Source of the DNA: Clostridium sp. AF37-5
Lineage (GTDB): Bacteria > Bacillota > Clostridia > Lachnospirales > Lachnospiraceae
Direction of reading: 5' to 3'
Length of the DNA stretch: 64,000 nucleotides
Assembly: GCF_003477605.1 (NCBI RefSeq)
Contig: NZ_QUDR01000003.1
Span: forward strand, 1-64,000
The notes below the pieces were generated by a model, which was not told where the DNA came from, did not search any database, and was given only the letters and a program-made list of their open reading frames with translations. The position numbers were made by a program, and so were the translations under genes. Positions 53,098 to 61,671 of the stretch are shown piece after piece; position 1 is the first letter of the stretch, and every line of letters starts with the position of its first letter.

Positions 53098-53532
53098 GTG
53101 AAATCGAAGAAATCGACAGGAGAACTGTTACATGAAATTGCGACGACGAAACAGGATTTTGAGTCGTTTGCCAATGAAAACAAGGATGAGTTTGACGAGT
53201 TTGATAGTAGAGACTATTTGAATCGTCTTTTGAATATGAAAAATTTACAGCCTACGGATATTATCAGGCGGAGTGGTTTGGAACGCTCTTATGTGTATCA
53301 TATTTTAAATGGTGAGCGGAAAAATCCGTCGCAGGGCAAAGTGATAGCACTCTGCATTGCATTTGAACTTACCGTGGAGCAGACGCAGAGGCTGCTTCGG
53401 TCATGGAAACTGCCGGTCCTGTATCCGCGTAATCAGCGGGACAGCATTATTTTATACGGAATCAGCAGAAAAATGAGTGTTATGGAAATTAATGAGCATT
53501 TGCTGAATTTGAATTTTGAATTATTGGAATAA
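53098..53532 (+). CDS. Helix-turn-helix (XRE-like) protein
   Basis: The start is GTG 53098, nine bases after GGGGAG. The 144-residue protein has a helix-turn-helix (IIRRSGLERSYVYHILNGER) and C-terminal helices (FELTVEQTQRLLRSWKLPVLYP). It lies 14 bases before the aminopeptidase gene and may regulate it. Confidence 0.82.
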   Translation: MKSKKSTGELLHEIATTKQDFESFANENKDEFDEFDSRDYLNRLLNMKNLQPTDIIRRSGLERSYVYHILNGERKNPSQGKVIALCIAFELTVEQTQRLLRSWKLPVLYPRNQRDSIILYGISRKMSVMEINEHLLNLNFELLE

Positions 53533-53546
53533 AGGAGAATAAAAAG

Positions 53547-55526
53547 ATGGAGCGATACGAACTTGCAAAAAATCGTATTATGGAACTGGAGACGGAGATT
53601 GACGGCGCATTTGGCGATTATATCAAGGAAGCGGCACATTTATTTGTGACGATTTTTCATGTAATGGATGGTACAGAAGACGCAAAACAGCGAAAAGAAT
53701 GGACAGACAATCTTTACGAAGAAATAGTGGGGGATAATTATGAAACTTCGTACGCAAATCCGGCATATTGTGTTAAGAAATTCGGCGAAAAGACCGGACA
53801 GTATTTATGCTGGTTTTATGCCAGATTCCGTGACAGTATTGTAGCGGCGTTTGAAGAGGACGAAGAAGAAGTAACAAGATGCATGGAGTTGTTTTTGCAG
53901 GTGGTTTCTGTATTATCTTTGGAGGAGGAAACCGAGCGCTACCTGAAAGAGACAATTTACTACGATGTTCATGATTATGCAGAGGACCGCATTGAGAAAA
54001 ACATTCATGATTTGCTTTGCCCGGAGGAAACTCTGATTTACAATATTGTGATGAAGAGTGATTTTTCAAATACCGATTATTTGTACCGCTATGGGGAATA
54101 CATTACGGAGAATGAAATTCGGATGGCGGAGTTCTTAGGAAAAATGCCAATCGAAAAACTTTTAGCCATGGCGTCTACTTATACGGAAGGCTATCGCAAG
54201 GGCTTTGAAATTGCGGGGATTGATTTGACGAAGAAAAAGACCGTGCAGATTCGTTATCACATTGGTTTTGAGCCAATGGTAAGACAGGCGGTTTTACAGT
54301 TTGAGAAAATGGGATTAAAGCCGGTATTTACAAGAAAGACAAATACGCAGGCTGTTGGTGTTGTCAGCACATCGCCGAATAAACAGTATCAGTATGATCA
54401 TCGTTTTGACGATGCTTTGTATCTGAATCATGCACTGGTGCAGGAAAGATTAAAAATCTCTGAGAAAGTATTTGAATCGTATCGGGAAGAGGCTTCTTTG
54501 TATGCCGGACCGGCAGTGATTGAAGTGTTTGGGGAGAAATTATTTTCTCCGAAAGTGAAAAAGGAAAGTCCGGCGTATAAAAAAGAGCAGGAGGAGCTTT
54601 CGGTTTCTTACCGCAGAGATTATTCTTTGCTCCAAAACCGGTATATTCCTCAAGACTCTTACAGCTTCACGATTATCGCCTATCCGATTCCGGAAATTGG
54701 TGAGGATTTCGAAGATATTTTTGAGGAAACAGTAAAGGTCAATACACTGGACATGGAAGAATACAAACAAATTCAGCAGCACTTAATTGATGCACTGGAT
54801 TTGGGCGAAAAAGTTCATGTGACAGGACGAGGTAAAAACCACACGGATATTTGGATTCGTCTGCACGAATTGACGGAGCCTGCGAAACAGACGAATTTTG
54901 AAAATTGTCTGGCAGATGTTAATATTCCGGTTGGTGAGGTGTTTACTTCTCCGAAACTGACGGGAACGAATGGCGTGCTTCATGTGACACAGGTTTATCT
55001 AAATGAACTGCGTTATGAAAATCTGGAATTTTCCTTTACGGATGGTATGGTTACCTCTTATTCCTGCTCCAATTATGAAAAGGAAGAGGAAGCAAGAAAA
55101 TATATCAAGGAAAATATTCTTCATAACCGTGAGACACTGCCAATTGGCGAGTTTGCCATTGGTACGAATACGACAGCCTATGTGATGGGAAGAAAGTTTG
55201 GTATTGAGGCAAAACTGCCGATTTTGATTGCAGAAAAGACAGGACCGCATTTTGCTCTTGGTGATACCTGTTATTCTATGAGTGAAGATGTGGTTTTGCA
55301 CAACCCGGACGGAAAAGAAATTATTGCAAAAGAAAACGAGTGCTCGGCTCTCAGAAATACGGATATTTCCAAGGCATATTTTAACTGCCACACAGATGTT
55401 ACGATTCCGTATGATGAACTTGGTGATATAATTGTCTTTACAAAAACGGGTGAAACCGTTACACTGATAAGGAATGGACGGTTTGTTCTTCCGGGAACAG
55501 AACGTCTGAATGAAGTTTTAGATTAA
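53547..55526 (+). CDS. M29-family aminopeptidase with long N-terminal extension
   Basis: The 659-residue protein has an M29 (AmpS/thermophilic aminopeptidase) domain in its C-terminal 400 or so residues: GKNHTDIWIRLHELTE, PVGEVFTSPKLTGTNGVL, EKTGPHFALGDTCYS, with the Glu, His, Tyr and Asp metal ligands in the usual order. The first 240 or so residues are an extra helical domain rich in Glu and Tyr that I do not recognise. It probably removes N-terminal residues from peptides with two metal ions in the cytoplasm. Confidence 0.85.
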   Translation: MERYELAKNRIMELETEIDGAFGDYIKEAAHLFVTIFHVMDGTEDAKQRKEWTDNLYEEIVGDNYETSYANPAYCVKKFGEKTGQYLCWFYARFRDSIVAAFEEDEEEVTRCMELFLQVVSVLSLEEETERYLKETIYYDVHDYAEDRIEKNIHDLLCPEETLIYNIVMKSDFSNTDYLYRYGEYITENEIRMAEFLGKMPIEKLLAMASTYTEGYRKGFEIAGIDLTKKKTVQIRYHIGFEPMVRQAVLQFEKMGLKPVFTRKTNTQAVGVVSTSPNKQYQYDHRFDDALYLNHALVQERLKISEKVFESYREEASLYAGPAVIEVFGEKLFSPKVKKESPAYKKEQEELSVSYRRDYSLLQNRYIPQDSYSFTIIAYPIPEIGEDFEDIFEETVKVNTLDMEEYKQIQQHLIDALDLGEKVHVTGRGKNHTDIWIRLHELTEPAKQTNFENCLADVNIPVGEVFTSPKLTGTNGVLHVTQVYLNELRYENLEFSFTDGMVTSYSCSNYEKEEEARKYIKENILHNRETLPIGEFAIGTNTTAYVMGRKFGIEAKLPILIAEKTGPHFALGDTCYSMSEDVVLHNPDGKEIIAKENECSALRNTDISKAYFNCHTDVTIPYDELGDIIVFTKTGETVTLIRNGRFVLPGTERLNEVLD

Positions 55527-55554
55527 AATAAATGAATGCAGGAGGAATTGCAAG

Positions 55555-56067
55555 ATGGCAAAAGTAGGTATCTTAATGGGAAGTGATTCAGACCTTCCGG
55601 TTATGAAAAAAGCAGCAGATATGCTTGAGAAATTTGGAATTGAATATGAGATGACGATTATTTCGGCTCACCGTATGCCGGATGTATTTGTTGACTATGC
55701 AACAAAAGCAGAAGAACGTGGTGTTGAAGTGATTATCGCAGGAGCCGGTGGTGCTGCTCATCTTCCGGGTATGTGTGCGGCGTTATTTGACCTTCCGGTT
55801 ATTGGTATTCCGATTCATACAAAGAGCCTTGGCGGTGTCGACAGTTTGTATTCGATTGTACAGATGCCATCCGGTATTCCGGTTGCGACTGTCGCTATTG
55901 ATGGTGCAGCAAATGCCGCCATTTTAGCTGCTAAAATGCTTTCGATTTCGGATAAAGACTTGCGGGGTAAGTTAAAAGATTATAAGAAAGAAATGAAAGA
56001 TGGCGTTATGGCAAAGGCAGAGAAACTGGATAAGCTTGGTCATGACAAATATATTGAGCAGATGTAG
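55555..56067 (+). CDS. purE: N5-carboxyaminoimidazole ribonucleotide mutase PurE
   Basis: The 170-residue protein has the class I PurE signature: GSDSDLPVMKKAAD, ISAHRMPD and IAGAGGAAHLPGM. It shifts the carboxyl group of N5-CAIR in purine synthesis. It stands alone here, without other pur genes. It starts behind AGGAGG. Confidence 0.95.
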   Translation: MAKVGILMGSDSDLPVMKKAADMLEKFGIEYEMTIISAHRMPDVFVDYATKAEERGVEVIIAGAGGAAHLPGMCAALFDLPVIGIPIHTKSLGGVDSLYSIVQMPSGIPVATVAIDGAANAAILAAKMLSISDKDLRGKLKDYKKEMKDGVMAKAEKLDKLGHDKYIEQM

Positions 56068-56078
56068 GAAAATTTTGA

Positions 56079-56107
56079 TTGACATAAATGTTAATGATTC
56101 GTATAAT
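56079..56107 (+). promoter_or_regulatory. Perfect consensus promoter of the repeat RNA
   Basis: TTGACA (56079-56084), exactly 17 bases, then TATAAT (56102-56107). It is the strongest promoter seen in the window. Transcription should start near 56114 and read through the tandem repeats. Confidence 0.88.
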
Positions 56108-56157
56108 AATAGTAGAAGAGATAGCGTGCTATCTCAAGTGGGCTAACACTTAAATCC

Positions 56158-56261
56158 GAAAGACTTGTTGGACGAATGTGCCAGCGGTTGGCAGGCAACG
56201 AAAAAACCTGAAAGACTTACTGGACGAATGTGCCAGTGGTTGGCGGACAACAAAAAAATTA
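56158..56261 (+). repeat. Two tandem 52-base repeats
   Basis: Period 52. Copy 1 is 56158-56209, copy 2 is 56210-56261. A and G or C and T exchanges are the only differences before the last three bases. Because 52 is not a multiple of three, the repeats do not keep a reading frame, which argues for an RNA role. Confidence 0.93.
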
Positions 56262-56270
56262 GTCGTTAAA

Positions 56271-56309
56271 GGAGAGTTGGTAATGCTGCGGTATTATAAC
56301 TCTCCTTTT
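56271..56309 (+). terminator. Intrinsic terminator between repeat RNA and toxin gene
   Basis: GGAGAGTT (56271-56278) pairs with AACTCTCC (56298-56305), then TTTT. Partial readthrough would set a high RNA-to-toxin ratio. Confidence 0.83.
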
Positions 56310-56344
56310 GAATTAGTAAATAACAAAGCGAGGAATGTAGAGTA

Positions 56345-56884
56345 TTGAAAAAGCATACAGCAAAAGAAGCGGTTAAAATTATTATAGCAACAGCAAAGGA
56401 TTATAATAGATTACTTGAAAATAAAAATTTTATATTTATATACAGAAATCGTCTGAATAATCAAATTGAATATTTTGAAACTGTTTTCTTACCTCGTCAT
56501 TTCCAACATTTATGTGGCGTTGATTATATTAACTCGGATAATGGAAAAGTGATACATAATTCAACAGATTTTTACAATAGAGCATTAAATAATGAATTAT
56601 CACATAAAGAAATTAAATTGAGAGAAGATGGTACAACAAATTATTGTTTGGGATTTTCAAAAGAAGGAAAGTATTATATGCCTAGTTCATGTTTGTTGGA
56701 AGATATTCGTAATTTGGGAGATCATCCTTCACAGATTTTAGCAGTATTATCGAAGAACAATAATGCTTCAGAGCAAGTTTATTCCGAGATACGTTATGTT
56801 GCCAAAGGAGTTCCCCTTAATAAAATAAAGATGCCAAATAATTTAAATCAAATGATTAATTTGTCAAATTATAAAGAAAAATAA
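56345..56884 (+). CDS. Probable PBECR4/RelE-like nuclease, candidate type III toxin
   Basis: The 179-residue basic protein starts at TTG 56345 behind a weak GAGGAA site; no ATG is suitable, which suggests low translation. The stretch IEYFETVFLPRHFQHLCGVD, STDFYNRALNNELSHKEIKL and HPSQILAVLSK resembles the PBECR4 nuclease domain (Barnase-EndoU-colicin-RelE-like fold). The length is close to that of ToxN/CptN toxins (about 160-180). It lies 35 bases after the terminator of the repeat RNA. I see no convincing match to ToxN itself; a CptN or a new family are both possible. Confidence 0.65.
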   Translation: MKKHTAKEAVKIIIATAKDYNRLLENKNFIFIYRNRLNNQIEYFETVFLPRHFQHLCGVDYINSDNGKVIHNSTDFYNRALNNELSHKEIKLREDGTTNYCLGFSKEGKYYMPSSCLLEDIRNLGDHPSQILAVLSKNNNASEQVYSEIRYVAKGVPLNKIKMPNNLNQMINLSNYKEK

Positions 56885-56886
56885 AG

Positions 56887-56950
56887 AAATCAATTTGTAG
56901 GAGACTATAACGCGAAGCGTTATCCTGTCTCTCACAAATTGATTTTTTTT
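56887..56950. terminator. Bidirectional hairpin terminator, dispersed repeat copy A
   Basis: Outer arms AAATCAATTTGT (56887-56898) and ACAAATTGATTT (56934-56945), then eight T. The inside, GAGACTATAACGCGAAGC and GTTATCCTGTCTC (56901-56931), is nearly the reverse complement of the core at 60653-60683. It lies between the convergent toxin and dacF genes. Confidence 0.8.
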
Positions 56951-56953
56951 CCA

Positions 56954-58165
56954 TCACCCCGCCATCAGCAGCCGGTCAAGTGCCATCAGTAAGTAGTCGG
57001 TGTAGCCGGCTTTTTTTATGTTCTGCATAGCAAGGAGGGGAACTTTGCCAAGCGTTTTTCCCTGATAGGAATAAGTGATAAATCCTACGGCAGTTCCTTT
57101 TTTGATTGGAGCCTTTAATTCCTGATATGTTATCTTCTTTTTGATTTTATTTTTGTCATAAGCAGCAGTAAAAGTGTGTGAAAATGATTTTTTTGGATAC
57201 ACCGTTAATTTTTCAGGGATTCCACCACGGACAGAAGGAGAGTTAAACTTCATGCCGGAATAATCGTCCTGATAGAGAGAACAGTTGGCAAATCCATAAT
57301 CTAATAATGCCTGGGCTTCTGAAAAACGGACTTTATGGTCCGGTGCAGCCATTATAACAGCAATCAGATTTAATCCATTTCGCTTTGCTGTTGCACTGAG
57401 ACAGTATTTTGCTTTGCTGGTTGATCCGGTTTTTAATCCTGTTATTCCATCATAAAAACGTACAAGTTTGTTCGTATTTGTTAAACCAAACTGCGATTCA
57501 CCCTTTTTGGTTTTGTGGATAATTGTGTCCATCCATACGGTTGAATATTTGGAAATGCCGGGATGTTTCATAATTAACTCGCGGGACATAAGACCTACGT
57601 CATAGGCACTGGAAAAATGCCCGGATTTGATATCGTCATCGAGACCGGTACAGTTTTTGAATTGTGTATGTTTCATGCCAAGTTCTTTTGCTTTTTCGTT
57701 CATTTTCTTTACAAAATTTGGCTCTGAACCGGCAATTTTTTCTGCCATGGCAACAGCGGCATCATTTGCGCTGGCGATGCTGATGCATTTAATCATGGTG
57801 TCTACTGTCTGGGTTTCATTTGGTTCTAAAAATACTTGTGAGCCACCCATGCTGGCAGCATATTCGCTTACACTGACAGAATCGGTGAGTTGAATTTTTC
57901 CTTCTTCCAAAGCTTCCATAATCAAGGTCAACGTCATAATCTTTGTGATGCTGGCTGGTACAAGCTCGGTATCCTTATTTTTTTCCAGAATGATTTCTCC
58001 GGAATTTCCTTCAATCAAAACAGCCGCTTTGGCAGTAAGATTTACAGCTTGACCACTGGAAGATTCGGCGTTCCCGGCAGGAGCTTTAGACTGGGCATAG
58101 GAAAATGGAGCCACAAAAAATAATGATAAAACTGCCAATATAAAAATTCCCAAAAGTTGTTTCAT
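56954..58165 (-). CDS. dacF: D-alanyl-D-alanine carboxypeptidase (DacF/PBP5 type)
   Basis: The 403-residue protein has a signal peptide (LLGIFILAVLSLFFVAPFSYA), the S11 motifs SxxK in VPASITKIMT, SxN in SIASANDAAVA, and KTG in TGLKTGSTSKAKY. A C-terminal beta domain and an amphipathic end (YTDYLLMALDRLLMA) hold it at the membrane. It trims the terminal D-Ala of peptidoglycan stem peptides. Confidence 0.94.
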   Translation of the reverse strand: MKQLLGIFILAVLSLFFVAPFSYAQSKAPAGNAESSSGQAVNLTAKAAVLIEGNSGEIILEKNKDTELVPASITKIMTLTLIMEALEEGKIQLTDSVSVSEYAASMGGSQVFLEPNETQTVDTMIKCISIASANDAAVAMAEKIAGSEPNFVKKMNEKAKELGMKHTQFKNCTGLDDDIKSGHFSSAYDVGLMSRELIMKHPGISKYSTVWMDTIIHKTKKGESQFGLTNTNKLVRFYDGITGLKTGSTSKAKYCLSATAKRNGLNLIAVIMAAPDHKVRFSEAQALLDYGFANCSLYQDDYSGMKFNSPSVRGGIPEKLTVYPKKSFSHTFTAAYDKNKIKKKITYQELKAPIKKGTAVGFITYSYQGKTLGKVPLLAMQNIKKAGYTDYLLMALDRLLMAG

Positions 58166-58231
58166 GTTGGTTTTTCATCCTGTCTTCAAAGAATCTGTTA
58201 CATCCTATGGCGTGGAAGGAAAAAATATGAC

Positions 58232-58248
58232 TATAGTTTGAAACTATA
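58232..58248 (+). promoter_or_regulatory. MetR/MtaR-type box upstream of metE
   Basis: TATAGTTTGAAACTATA is a perfect 17-base palindrome. It matches the MetR/MtaR box TATAGTTTnAAACTATA known from streptococci. It lies about 95 bases before metE, near a TATTAT -10-like box (58268-58273). A LysR-type activator of methionine genes probably binds here; its gene is not in the window. Confidence 0.7.
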
Positions 58249-58344
58249 TAAAAGCACTAGTTTTCGGTATTATACAAACAAAACATGAGAGGTTATAATG
58301 AATTTAAATTCTAGGATTGAAAAAATGATTTGAAGGAGAATATT

Positions 58345-60615
58345 ATGAAAACAGCCGTTATTGGATTCCCAAGGATTGGGGCATTGCGCGAATTAAAATT
58401 TTCATCGGAAAAATATTTCCGAAATGAAATAACAGAAGAATTGTTAGAAACAGGGAGAACCTTGCGAAAAACACACTGGAAAATACAAAAAGAGGCAGGA
58501 ATTGATTTTATTTCCTGCAATGATTTTTCCTATTATGATGGTATCTTGGATGCCGCTGTTATGTGCGGAATTATCCCAAGGCGTTATCAGGAGTTGAATT
58601 TGTCAGAGCTTGACACATATTTTGCTATGGCACGTGGCTATCAGGGGGAAGCGGGAGATGTAAAGGCACTGGCAATGAAAAAATGGTTTAATACAAATTA
58701 CCATTATATTGTTCCGGAGGTTGAGGATGATACGGTTATTTCTTTTTTCGGGATAAAACTTTTGAGTGAGTTTGAGGAAGCAAAAGAACTTGGAATTTCA
58801 GTAAAACCGGTTGTGCCGGGAGCATATACGTTATTGAAATTATGTCGTTATACCGGTACAAAAACGGCGGAGGATTTTGTCGATGATGTCATTTTTGCAT
58901 ATAAGGAATTGCTGAAACTTTGCGATAAAAATGAGGTTTCGTGGATTCAGTTCGATGAGCCGTCCTTGGTTTTTGATATGACAGAACAGGATTTAGCACT
59001 GTTTCGTAAGATTTATTCTGAAATTCTGCCATCGGCACAGTCCTGTCAGGTATTGGTACAGACCTATTTTGGTGATGTCCGTGATGTATATCAGGATTTG
59101 ATTCAATTGCCATTTGCAGGAGTTGGTCTGGATTTTGTAGAAGGAAAACAGACGAAAAAATTGATTGAACAGTATGGATTTCCAAAGGATAAAATATTGT
59201 TTGCCGGATTGGTTAATGGTAAAAATATTTGGAAAAATCATTATAAAGAAACACTCCAGGCACTGCAAGAGTTGAAGGAAAAAGGGATTGACACGGTGTT
59301 GTCGACTTCATGTTCTTTACTTCATGTTCCTTACACAATAGAACAGGAGAAAGAATTGTCCGATGAATATAAAAAGCACTTTGCTTTTGCAAAAGAAAAA
59401 TTATCGGAACTGCGTGATTTAAAGGTACTTGCAGAGAATGAGAACTTTTTAGATTCCGTTTTGTTAAAGGCAAATGAAAGTCTGTTTTTGGCAGGAAGAG
59501 ACTGCGTAAAGGAAGAAGTGAAAAATCGCCTAAAACAAGTGAAGGATGAAGATTATGTGAGAACGCCTGCGAGAAAGGAACGTCAGAAGAGACAGAAAGA
59601 GGTTCTCGGTCTTCCGATTTTCCCAACGACAACAATTGGTTCTTTCCCGCAGACCAAAGATGTAAAAGCAAACCGTTCGGCTTACCGTAGAGGCGAGAAA
59701 ACGAAAGAAGAATATGTAGCTTTTAACCGTGAAAAGATTTCAGAATGTATCCGCTGGCAGGAAGAGATTGGATTGGATGTACTTGTCCATGGTGAATATG
59801 AAAGAAATGACATGGTGGAATACTTTGGCGAGTCTTTAGGGGGATTTTTGTTCACCAAACTTGGATGGGTGCAGTCATACGGCACACGTTGTGTAAAACC
59901 GCCGATTATCTGGGGCGATGTGTACCGTGACAAACCGATAACCGTGGACTGGTCCGTATTTGCACAGTCACAGACCGATAAAATTATGAAAGGAATGTTG
60001 ACCGGACCGGTTACGATTTTAAATTGGTCCTTCCCTAGAGAAGATATTTCCATCGAAGAATCCATGATGCAGATTGCCTTTGTAATCCGAGATGAAGTGC
60101 TTGATTTGGAGAAGAATGGTATTCGTATGATTCAGATTGATGAGGCAGCTCTTCGCGAAAAACTGCCGCTTCGTAAATCGGATTGGTACTCGGAATATCT
60201 GGATTTTGCAATCCCTGCTTTTCGTCTCACGCACAGCGGGGTAAAACCGGAAACACAGATTCATACACATATGTGCTATAGTGAGTTTAATGATATTATC
60301 AAGGCAATTGACGATATGGATGCGGACGTGATTACATTTGAGGCATCCCGGTCAGACTTGCAGATTTTGGATGCTCTCCGTGACAATCATTTTGAAACAG
60401 AGGTTGGACCGGGCGTATACGATATCCATTCGGCACGTGTACCGTCAGTCGAAGAAATTGTGACAGCATTAAAAGGAATGCTTGAAAAGATTGAGCCGGA
60501 TAAACTCTGGGTAAATCCGGATTGTGGTTTGAAAACCAGAGGTGTCAAAGAAACAGATGCCAGCCTGCGGAACATGGTATCCGCTGCGAAAGAAATCAGG
60601 AGATTGGCAAACTAG
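58345..60615 (+). CDS. metE: Cobalamin-independent methionine synthase MetE
   Basis: The start is ATG 58345 behind GAAGGAG. The 756-residue protein has both MetE halves: IGFPRIGALRELKFS at the start, TTTIGSFPQTKDVKANR in the middle, and the zinc ligands in IHTHMCYSEF and WVNPDCGLKTRG. It moves a methyl group from methyl-tetrahydrofolate to homocysteine. No B12 riboswitch precedes it, unlike in many Firmicutes; a MetR-type box does. Confidence 0.96.
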   Translation: MKTAVIGFPRIGALRELKFSSEKYFRNEITEELLETGRTLRKTHWKIQKEAGIDFISCNDFSYYDGILDAAVMCGIIPRRYQELNLSELDTYFAMARGYQGEAGDVKALAMKKWFNTNYHYIVPEVEDDTVISFFGIKLLSEFEEAKELGISVKPVVPGAYTLLKLCRYTGTKTAEDFVDDVIFAYKELLKLCDKNEVSWIQFDEPSLVFDMTEQDLALFRKIYSEILPSAQSCQVLVQTYFGDVRDVYQDLIQLPFAGVGLDFVEGKQTKKLIEQYGFPKDKILFAGLVNGKNIWKNHYKETLQALQELKEKGIDTVLSTSCSLLHVPYTIEQEKELSDEYKKHFAFAKEKLSELRDLKVLAENENFLDSVLLKANESLFLAGRDCVKEEVKNRLKQVKDEDYVRTPARKERQKRQKEVLGLPIFPTTTIGSFPQTKDVKANRSAYRRGEKTKEEYVAFNREKISECIRWQEEIGLDVLVHGEYERNDMVEYFGESLGGFLFTKLGWVQSYGTRCVKPPIIWGDVYRDKPITVDWSVFAQSQTDKIMKGMLTGPVTILNWSFPREDISIEESMMQIAFVIRDEVLDLEKNGIRMIQIDEAALREKLPLRKSDWYSEYLDFAIPAFRLTHSGVKPETQIHTHMCYSEFNDIIKAIDDMDADVITFEASRSDLQILDALRDNHFETEVGPGVYDIHSARVPSVEEIVTALKGMLEKIEPDKLWVNPDCGLKTRGVKETDASLRNMVSAAKEIRRLAN

Positions 60616-60635
60616 AATAGTAAGAAAAAAGAAAA

Positions 60636-60710
60636 AGAAATTCATTCGTATCGAGACGGGATAACGCTTTGCGTTATAGTCTCTCGTGAATTGAATTTCT
60701 TTTCCTTTTT
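60636..60710 (+). terminator. Hairpin terminator after metE, dispersed repeat copy B
   Basis: AGAAATTCA and TGAATTGAATTTCT form imperfect outer arms around GAGACGGGATAACGC and GCGTTATAGTCTC (60653-60683), followed by a T-rich run. The core is 29 of 31 bases identical to the reverse complement of copy A. Confidence 0.8.
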
Positions 60711-60780
60711 TTACTTTCTAAGTGCCAATCACTTCCAGATATGTTATAATATCATTAAAAAAGATGTCGGGGGCAGTTGT

Positions 60781-61614
60781 ATGCTAACAGTTATCATGAT
60801 TTTTCTAGGTATAGCAGTTCTTTTATTATTCGACGGTGTTTTGGAAAATTATTTTCCGACAACGAAAGAGTATTCGATTCAATCACCAAAAATAAAAGAA
60901 GAGAAAAAAGTGGTTTTGCTTACGGATTTACACGCTTGTTGTGTGGGAGGCAAAAAGGATAAATATTTGCAAATGATACAAAAACAGAATCCTGACATTC
61001 TCTTGCTCGCGGGAGATATGACGGTGAAAAACGGAAAACGAACAGATTGTGTAATCGAGTTTTTAAAAGGGATTCGTTCGATTGCGCCGGTTTATTATGC
61101 GCCCGGTAATCATGAGATTCGCATGCCGGAGTATGAGTCTTTTATCCGGGCGGTTCAAAATTTAGGGATTCATTATCTTTCAAATGCAACAGAAAAAATG
61201 GACGAAATGGATATTTATGGGCTGGATTTGCCGGAATATTGGTATCATAAATTTTGGGAGAAGCGGGATTTTTCAAAAGAGGAAGTAGAAAAACTTTTGG
61301 GAAGTCCGAAAAAGGATACATTTTCTATTTTGATTGCACACAACCCGGAGTATTTTCCTTATTATGCTGCGTGGGGAGCTGACCTTACGGTAAGCGGACA
61401 TATCCATGGTGGCATTATGAGGCTGCCGTGGATTGGTGGCGTGATTTCGCCGAGCCTTCGACTTTTTCCAAAGTATGATTCCGGTGAGTTTGAGGAAAAC
61501 GGGAAAAAGATGATACTCAGCCGGGGGATGGGACTTCACCATATTAAACTTCGTTTTTTTAACCGCCCGGAGATAAGCGTCATAAAAATCACTTGCCAAG
61601 ATAAGTCTAAATAG
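60781..61614 (+). CDS. Membrane-anchored metallophosphoesterase (YkuE/YaeI type)
   Basis: The start is ATG 60781; upstream in-frame codons lie in promoter sequence (TATAAT near 60743). The 277-residue protein has one N-terminal membrane helix and all five metal motifs: LLTDLHA, LLAGDM, APGNHE, LIAHNPEYF and VSGHIHGG. The family hydrolyses phosphate esters such as UDP-diacylglucosamine or unknown lipids. It is the intact counterpart of the degenerate protein at 6159. Confidence 0.9.
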   Translation: MLTVIMIFLGIAVLLLFDGVLENYFPTTKEYSIQSPKIKEEKKVVLLTDLHACCVGGKKDKYLQMIQKQNPDILLLAGDMTVKNGKRTDCVIEFLKGIRSIAPVYYAPGNHEIRMPEYESFIRAVQNLGIHYLSNATEKMDEMDIYGLDLPEYWYHKFWEKRDFSKEEVEKLLGSPKKDTFSILIAHNPEYFPYYAAWGADLTVSGHIHGGIMRLPWIGGVISPSLRLFPKYDSGEFEENGKKMILSRGMGLHHIKLRFFNRPEISVIKITCQDKSK

Positions 61615-61671
61615 GGTATTATAGATAGGTAACGCTAAAAAAAGTGTACATTTGCTAAGGGGGCAAAACAG

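Larger units (their letters stand above)
56114..56309 (+). ncRNA. Candidate type III antitoxin RNA with two 52-nt repeats
   Basis: The RNA starts near 56114 with a small AGATAGC/GCTATCT hairpin. It then has two tandem 52-base repeats (56158-56209 and 56210-56261) that share GAAAGACTT, TGGACGAATGTGCCAG and GGTTGGC. Within the first 49 bases only six positions differ, all transitions. It ends with an intrinsic terminator. It carries no credible protein frame. A strong promoter, short repeats and a terminator before a nuclease-like gene are the marks of ToxI/CptI-type antitoxins, which fold each repeat into a pseudoknot. Confidence 0.68.

Noticed and set aside
56158..56261. Short frames starting ATGTGCCAG in each 52-base repeat
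   Set aside because: They are only 11-13 codons, lack ribosome sites and lie in different frames; an RNA role is more likely.
56114..56309. A tandem riboswitch instead of an antitoxin RNA
   Set aside because: I see no conserved core of the known tandem aptamers (glycine, guanidine-II, ZTP). The gene behind is a nuclease-like protein, not a metabolic gene. It stays as an alternative to test.
58166..58344. A B12 riboswitch in front of metE
   Set aside because: None of the conserved B12 blocks is present; only the MetR-type palindrome and a weak promoter are seen.
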